This document shows, piece by piece, positions 56,884-64,000 of a stretch of DNA of 64,000 nt. The translations under genes were made by a program, and so were the position numbers. The DNA comes from Solen grandis (taxonomy: Eukaryota > Mollusca > Bivalvia > Adapedonta > Solenidae). Below the pieces are notes generated by a model. It saw only the letters and a program-made list of their open reading frames with translations. It was not told the DNA's origin and made no database searches. The stretch is taken from NCBI GenBank assembly GCA_021229015.1, contig CM037777.1, positions 21,450,110 through 21,514,109 on the forward strand. The letters are read 5' to 3'. Numbering within the stretch: the first letter of the stretch is position 1; each line of letters starts with the position of its first letter.

Positions 56884-57499
56884 TTTGCTGTAGCAAACTG
56901 CAGAGTAAATGGGTTGTGTTTCTAATTGTCATTAGCTTTACTATTTTTACATAACTTTTCAAGTATAATTTTCATGAAACTAACTCCTTTAAATATTTTT
57001 CCTGAAATGAATAAATACAAACAATAGGCCGATACATCATTATGATCACTTTTTAATATTTATGAATATAATAATCTACATGTATGTGTATTCATGGCCT
57101 CTTAATATAGATACCCTGGCGTATTTTAAATAAAAAAAAAAATAAAATGAAATGACAGAATTTGAAAATTTCAATCTGCCATATTTTGGGACAATGTATA
57201 TGTAGGTTATGCATGATCATTAATTCAAATCAAATCCAGGTAATCAGTCATTGAGCAATATTACTGATAAGTCGATGAATACGAAATATTTATGCATAGA
57301 AAACACAATTTATGTGCGAAATAAAACAGATATTAAAGACTTTATGTAAACATCTTTTATAACTGAACATTGTTATTGTTTGTTTTGTCACAGATTTAAC
57401 ATTTATGAAAAAAAATGTACCAAAAATCGACACGCAGAAGGGACCCAAACCTACTTCAACCGCCCGACCCTAAAACGTGCGCCTGTTTTTGTTTTTATC
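56431..57499. other. non-coding; (TTTA)n microsatellite
   Basis: A TTTA run lies at 56847-56886 and poly-A-rich stretches near 57131. No gene is seen. Confidence 0.6.
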
Positions 57500-58755
57500 T
57501 GGGAAGTCTATATGTGAAGGCTGCTTCCAGATCAACAATTAGACATATTACCAAGTTCGAACCTAATACAGCATATTCCTGGTATTCCCTTCAACATATT
57601 TGACCTATTTTTTTTAGGGGCGGGGGTCCAAAAAGCACTTGTTTTTTTTATCGCCAGTCGCCCCCCCCCCCCCCCCCCCCCCCTTACTACCTTTTTTTTA
57701 ATACAACTGTAGTCAAATACTTTTGCACAGTAGTTGTTCAAAAACATGGCTTTGCGAAGGTAAAATATAAAATTATATCGCTCAAGGCTCAGTCCCACTT
57801 GACATTTTTTGCCTAGGGGATGTACTCCCGATGGAAATTGATGAGCCTCGGCAGGCGTCGGGAACAGGTTCCCCTGTGTCCCCCGGAAGCTTCGAAAGCG
57901 GGGAAACATACGCATAGCTTCCCGGAAGCTCCTGGGAAGCATTCACGGAGCTTTCGCGAAATATGTTTCCCACCGAGGAACCCCCTAGGTTTCGGTGATT
58001 TTTCGAAGGTTCGGCGACCTTTCTGTGATACATTCCAGATCTTGTGATAGAATCTCAGAATATTCGCAAAAAAATCGGCAAGCGCACTCCAAAATTTGTT
58101 GCTTTTTTGGTCAACCTTAGACTGTGACGATCAAAATGGCCATGGGACATTGCTGGGGGTATCCTCATAAACCCCCGAAAGTCTACCCTTGGTTTTGTCC
58201 ATCACCAAATTCTCATAATCGCCATAATCTTCCCCGAGGCATTTAGGATGGTTCGATACAACGATAAATCCCCTAATCTACGGGGATTTTCCCCCGATGC
58301 TGTTTCCAATTCGGTGAAGCTCTGGGACACTTTCTTCGATCACCGGAAATATTTCACAGCATAGGGAGCCATCCCCGATAATACAAGGCCATTGTACCAC
58401 AACCGAAACATTAGTGAACGTTCAACGGACGAAGCTTCTCATGGGACTGCTCCGTCTTTTTGGCTCAAACATCTGATGCCACCGGGAGAAAAAATTTGTG
58501 TATATTCACATGGCCGATGATTTTTCTCCAGTGGGACCTAAGCATTAGATCCATGGTCTTCAAGTTAAAAACCCTTAACTTTTATCCCCAGATACCCTTC
58601 AGAATGCATCTCCGCCACACACAGAAAAACATGTTTTTTCTTTTCCGGGAGAGCATGCCCCCGGACCCCCCCCCCCCCCCCCCCTTAGCACTCACATCAC
58701 ATTCAGACTATGCCCCCCCCCCCAGTGGAAAAGTTCTGGATCCGGGCCTGGACAC
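57500..58755. repeat. tandem duplication, unit 1
   Basis: Shares order and sequence with 58756-60291: gtgaaggctgcttccagatc, ttaccaagttcgaacctaat, ttaatacaactgtagtcaaa, acatggctttgcgaagg, cttgacattttttgcc, gaagcttcgaaa, and the end atccgggcctgg. It contains C runs at 57660-57682 and 58669-58684. No credible gene. Confidence 0.85.
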
Positions 58756-60291
58756 CCTGGTGTGTGAAGGCTGCTTCCGGATCGACAATATGACAGTCAA
58801 GATTACCAAGTTTGAACCTAATACAGCATATACCCGGTATTCCCTTCCACATATTTGACAAAATATGTTTAAAGTGATTTTTTTCCTCAGACTTGAACAA
58901 AACTGTCTTTTACACTGTTGAGTTTAAAACTGATGATTATTCAAAGCATTCACTAATTGATAGTGTACACAAGTCACTTTTTGGGGGGGGGGGGGGGGGG
59001 TCAAAAAACACTTATTAATTTTCAGGCCAGTTTGCGGTTGAAAATGCACGAGAAACCTTTATATTTTTACCCTATCTCCCAATAGCGGAGTAAATGCCCT
59101 TTCAACAATAACAGTGTCCTAGCCTGCATCTCCCCCCACCGTCATGTTTTTTTTTTTTAATACAACTGTAGTCAAATACTATTGCACAGTAGTTATTCAA
59201 TAACATGGCTTTGCGAAGGTAAACTATATATTATATAGATAATTATCATTATCAAGTGGGCTCAGTCCCACTTGACATTTTTTGCCTCGGGGATGTACTC
59301 CTGGTGGAAAATTATGAGCCCCACAGGTTCCCCTGTGTCCCGCGGAAGCTTCGAAAACGTCGCGAGCCATGTGGAGTCATCGGGAGAACTTCATTGCTTG
59401 CATTTAAAATTTTCCCTGTATGTTTAAAGTTTTATCGCGGAAAACACGCCGGGGGAACATACACATAGCTTCCCGGAATTTCCTGGGAAGCATTCACGTA
59501 GTTTCCGTGAAATATTTTTTTTTCTCCCGAGGAATCCCCTAGGCTTCGGTGATGTCTCAAAGGTTCGGCGACCTTTCTGTGACACATTCCAGATCTTGTG
59601 ATAGAATCTCAGAATAATCGCTAAAAAAGTCGACAAGCGCGCTCTAAAATTTGTTGCTTTTTTGGTCAACCTTAGACTAAGGGTAGACTTTTGGGGGTCA
59701 GAAATGCCATGTGACATTGCTGGGGGCATCCTCATAAACCTCCCAAAAGACCACCCTTGGTTTTATCTCTTAATTCCATCACCAAATCACCTCGTAATCT
59801 CCATAATCTTCCCCGAGGCACCTAGGATGGTTTGATACATCCCCTAACCTGCGGGATATTCCCCCCGATGATGTTTCAAATTCGGTGAAGCTCCGGAGCA
59901 CCTTCCCCGATCATCGGAAAAATTTCCCGAGCATTGGGAGCCATCCCCGATAATACAAGGCAATTCGTACCATAACCGAAACATCAGTGAACGTTTCAAC
60001 GGACCAATCCCTAAGCTTCTCATGGGACTCCTCCGTCTTTTTGGCTCAAACATTTGATGCCATCGGGAGAAAATTTGTGTATTTCCACACCGCCCGATGA
60101 ATTTTCTGCAGTGGGACCTAGGCATTAGACATATGGTGTTCAAGTTTAAAAAAAAACACACAAAAAAAATGCTTTTCTGTAACACTAAAGACATTTTTTT
60201 CCGGGGGAGCATGCCGCTGGACCCTCCCTAGCACTCACATCACGTTCAGATTTTGCCCCCCCAGCGGAAAAATTCTGCATCCGGGCCTGGC
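58756..60291. repeat. tandem duplication, unit 2
   Basis: Second copy of the preceding unit, longer because of extra sequence at 58880-59140 (with a G run at 58983-59000) and 59360-59440. A hairpin aagtggg-ctcag-tcccactt sits at about 59254-59275; unit 1 keeps only its right arm (cagtcccactt). It ends catccgggcctgg as unit 1 does. Confidence 0.85.
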
Positions 60292-60570
60292 ATGTATTTG
60301 TGTATTGTGTGTTTTCTTTCTTTTTTATTGTATTCTCTCTCTCTTATGCCACTCACGTTATCAGATATTACTCTACTCTCGGTAAATGCTGAGCTGATAA
60401 AAAAAAAATAAACAGTGTATCATAGATCGCCATCGTATTGCATATTGTATTCATTCATCATAAAGTTTACCATCCTTAGGACAAGCACAGCGATATACAT
60501 AAAGACAGATCGTTTCACTTTACTTAAGGTAATCCATCCATCATTTAATATAATCATAGTCCTTCAAATG

Positions 60571-60615
<45 letters not shown>

Positions 60616-61204
60616 GCAGATGCAAGCATCAATTGACTTGCAGTTATAGGCTCTTTTGCCCTAAGTCTATATAGGCTTATATTTACTACAAAGTTCCTAC
60701 CATCATTTGATGGACCATGATCACAATTTAATGATGAATGGATTACTTTAATTAATGTTTCAGCTGACAGTTGCTGGCACAAATGAATACAATCCTCACA
60801 TTATTTGTTGTTTCGATTTTTTTTTTCAGGAAGACAAATACATATAGCAATAAACCAGGAAAAAATATTAGTCTACCGGGTATTTTACTCTAATTGTTCA
60901 ATAATTCAATAACAAACATAATTATTTGATATAAATGGTCCACTGAAAAAGATCCGCATTGTTCCGGGAAAATGTTCAAGTCCCAGGGGAGAGAACTAGT
61001 TAATTAGGCTGGTGATTCTTGAAAACACTGACCGGAAGAAAGATCCAAGAGCCTGCAAGGCCGTCTGCAGTCGGTCCCCAAGTGCGCTGGTCCCGCATGT
61101 CGCACCGTTACCGAAAAGACTGGCCACTACCCTGGTGACAAGGAAAATCATGGTTTTATATCAGCGATAGTAGTAAAAGTTATGATGATGATAGTAAAAG
61201 AAGA
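60292..61204. other. non-coding; long poly-A
   Basis: A 41-base A run at 60573-60613. No gene is seen. Confidence 0.6.
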
Positions 61205-61334
61205 AGTAGTTGTAGTAGTAGTAGTAGTAGTAGTAATTGTTGTTGTTGTTGTGGTCGTAGTTGTAGTTGTAGTAGTAGTAGTAGTAATTGTTGTTGTTGT
61301 TGTGGTCGTAGTTGTAGTTGTAGTAGTAGTAGTA
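61205..61334 (+). repeat. GTA/GTT trinucleotide repeat with ~57-bp higher-order unit
   Basis: The pattern (agt)n then aattgttgttgttgttgtgg then tcgtagttgtagttg occurs twice in direct order. The long Val-rich or Leu-rich frames here are repeat artefacts. Confidence 0.9.
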
Positions 61335-62436
<1,102 letters not shown>

Positions 62437-62755
62437 TAAGACCTTTATTTAGGAATGCTATTACCGTGAGTCATCATATGACAGATCACAATCACCTTTT
62501 ACGCATGCGCTCACTTCACAGGTCACTACGCGAAACTGATGAAGATCGTGTCACGTGGTATCGCAAGTACATACTTTGGGCATACCGTATCTTATAGTTA
62601 TCCGATTTCCCCTAAGTGAGCGTTTACGAATATGCACTGTCGAGTTAATTTGTCAAGAATCAAAGATTTCACCAACATTAACAAGGGAGAGTAGAAAAAA
62701 AATTTTTTTTACCGATAATCTGTGAACAAGCTGCTTTAACCTAAGAATGCTTACA

Positions 62756-62994
62756 ATGGTTTCCTCATGCTCAATATCCGGTTTATGTCGCTGATTTGAA
62801 ACATTCCGGTGTAGACATCAGAGTTCTGCCGCATAAAATCACAGGAAGTCTTCCCATCTTCCACTCGGCTGTTACATTCGACAATGGCGTCTGCTCCCAC
62901 ATCTTTAATATCGCCACAACGAGTTGCGTAGCTGTTGTAGACCGGAAGTAGCCTGTTGGTAAGGCAGCGGCTGGTTCCGTTCATCCAACGCCGG
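62756..62994 (-). CDS. exon of a Cys-containing, possibly secreted, stanniocalcin-like protein
   Basis: On the minus strand an acceptor (cccttctatgccag) precedes G-R-R-W-M-N-G-T-S-R-C-L-T-N-R-L-L-P-V-Y, then T-R-C-G-D-I, V-E-C-N-S and T-S-C-D-F. The frame ends at TAA 62751-62753, but a donor-like GTAAGC starts at the same place, so it could be an internal or the last exon. The W-x-N-x-T-x-x-C-L ... L-x-P-x-Y ... C-x-x-I spacing recalls invertebrate secreted Cys-rich proteins that I associate with the stanniocalcin family. That link is from memory and weak. No neighbouring exons are identified. Confidence 0.4.
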
Positions 62995-64000
62995 CCCTGG
63001 CATAGAAGGGAAAATTTAAACATGAAATATCTTTTAAACAAATATGTGGCGTTGATGGGTATAAAAGTAATGGAGAATGAAGAACGGTTATAATAATTAT
63101 CTGTAAAGCATTTTATCCTATTAAGTCAAAATAAGCTTAGATGAAAAAAAAAAAAAAAAAAAAAATACGCCGCAATCGGCGGAACACGTTATGAAACGCG
63201 CCGTTTTTCATTTACACGGTGACAGTGAATCGGACTATAATATATTGCAGATATTTTAAACGATCGGCCTGAAATAAGTCTCAATGTGCATCAAATAAAA
63301 GTGTTTTGATAAAGTAACTTTATATTTATCAAAGAAACTGTAATTCAGTCGGAATACTTCATCAACATTTTGTGAAGGTTCAGCTAGTTGACATCTCAAC
63401 AAACAATGGTGCGTAACTTTTTTCCCCGTGTGTATATAAAGGAATATCTACCAATGAAAATCGTAAAAATACTTATTCGGCACTGTTTTACGTCATCATT
63501 GCCATTTAGGTCAAATGTGTGGTTAGGCAGCTATACCGAAAAAAATCTTTAATACATGATTAACAAATCTGTTGTTGTTTGAAAGTATTTCCATTCTTAT
63601 ATCAACGTCAGTGTAATTACAAAGACTTCGGGAGTCCAAATCCAAACACAGGAGCCTAACGACTTCTGCAAGATACCTGGAAAACTTGCTCACACGAAAA
63701 CCAGGATTCAAACCCATGGCTGACAGGACATAAGCAGTAATAAGTTTCCAATGATAACCGCTCGGTCACAGGAGGCCACTCTCTGCAGGTACAATCCGTT
63801 GTTTGCAAGATCAAGGAAAACGGTTTAGGGAATCAAGCCGCTGTTACATGACAAATGATGTTTACCTACCTAACTCCTCTTATTTTAACAGATAAACAAA
63901 GCGCTCTATGCGCTGGGTGATGGCAGCCGGATTAACAGGAAAAAGACTGTGATTCTTAATTATTGATATAATTGAGGCAAAAGCCACATGACGCAAAAAC
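62995..64000. other. non-coding; presumed intron or flank of the preceding exon
   Basis: Poly-A lies at about 63144-63164. A reverse tRNA-like fragment at about 63700-63770 (cctggattcaaaccc-like, accgctcggtcacagg) may be a SINE head. No exon with good splice signals is seen. Confidence 0.45.

Noticed and set aside
57532..60212. Several 65-136-codon ORFs in the duplicated GC-rich units
   Set aside because: The frames differ between the two copies and are interrupted at different places, so no coding constraint is visible.

Overview
This is a eukaryotic window, most likely from a bivalve mollusc. The reasons are split genes with GT-AG introns, a B-box/coiled-coil/beta-propeller (TRIM-like) tandem family of the kind expanded in bivalves, two tRNA-headed SINE families, GC-rich 'gtccgtc' repeats, and a mostly AT-rich non-coding background. 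Two 100-base N runs (5145-5244 and 39345-39444) divide it into three contigs. The species call is an inference.

Contig 1 (1-5144) has no gene I can support. Its first 3 kb holds repeat fragments. Its last ~1.8 kb is GC-richer and full of homopolymer runs, so it looks like poor consensus or foreign sequence at a contig end.

Contig 2 (5245-39344) is a set of segmental duplications. Two units (about 14.8-25.4 kb and 27.0-34.95 kb) each hold, in the same order, a flank with a SINE, a 40-bp tandem repeat (about 51 copies in one unit, 3 in the other), a minus-strand TRIM-like gene, its 74-bp 5' exon, and a ~3-kb repeat with an embedded hAT-like element. A third partial unit starts right after the first gap, and a fourth fragment sits just before the second gap. 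TRIM copy 1 (19193-20695) is intact. Copy 2 (28813-30325) carries two 1-bp deletions and a mutated upstream splice donor. A pogo-like element, itself carrying a SINE, entered the 5' intron of copy 1 only, and copy 2 keeps the empty site.

Contig 3 (39445-64000) opens with the 3' half of a plus-strand USP37-like deubiquitinase. Six exons run from 39787 to 48259: two ubiquitin-interacting motifs, a long acidic insert, and the C-terminal catalytic lobe with the His box. The 5' half (PH-like and Cys-box exons) is not in the window. An intragenic tandem duplication copied the region of its fourth and fifth visible exons, and each copy has kept a different one of the two. Downstream are repeats, then a 5'-truncated, frameshifted rhodopsin-type GPCR exon (55176-55889), a 1.3-1.5-kb tandem duplication (57.5-60.3 kb), and one minus-strand exon of a cysteine-containing, probably secreted protein (62756-62994).

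The signals most worth following are the 40-bp array, whose unit looks like the 3' half of a tRNA with a pol III B-box; the reciprocal exon decay in USP37; the datable nested insertions next to a TRIM splice donor; and a small two-exon reading frame inside the hAT-like repeats.
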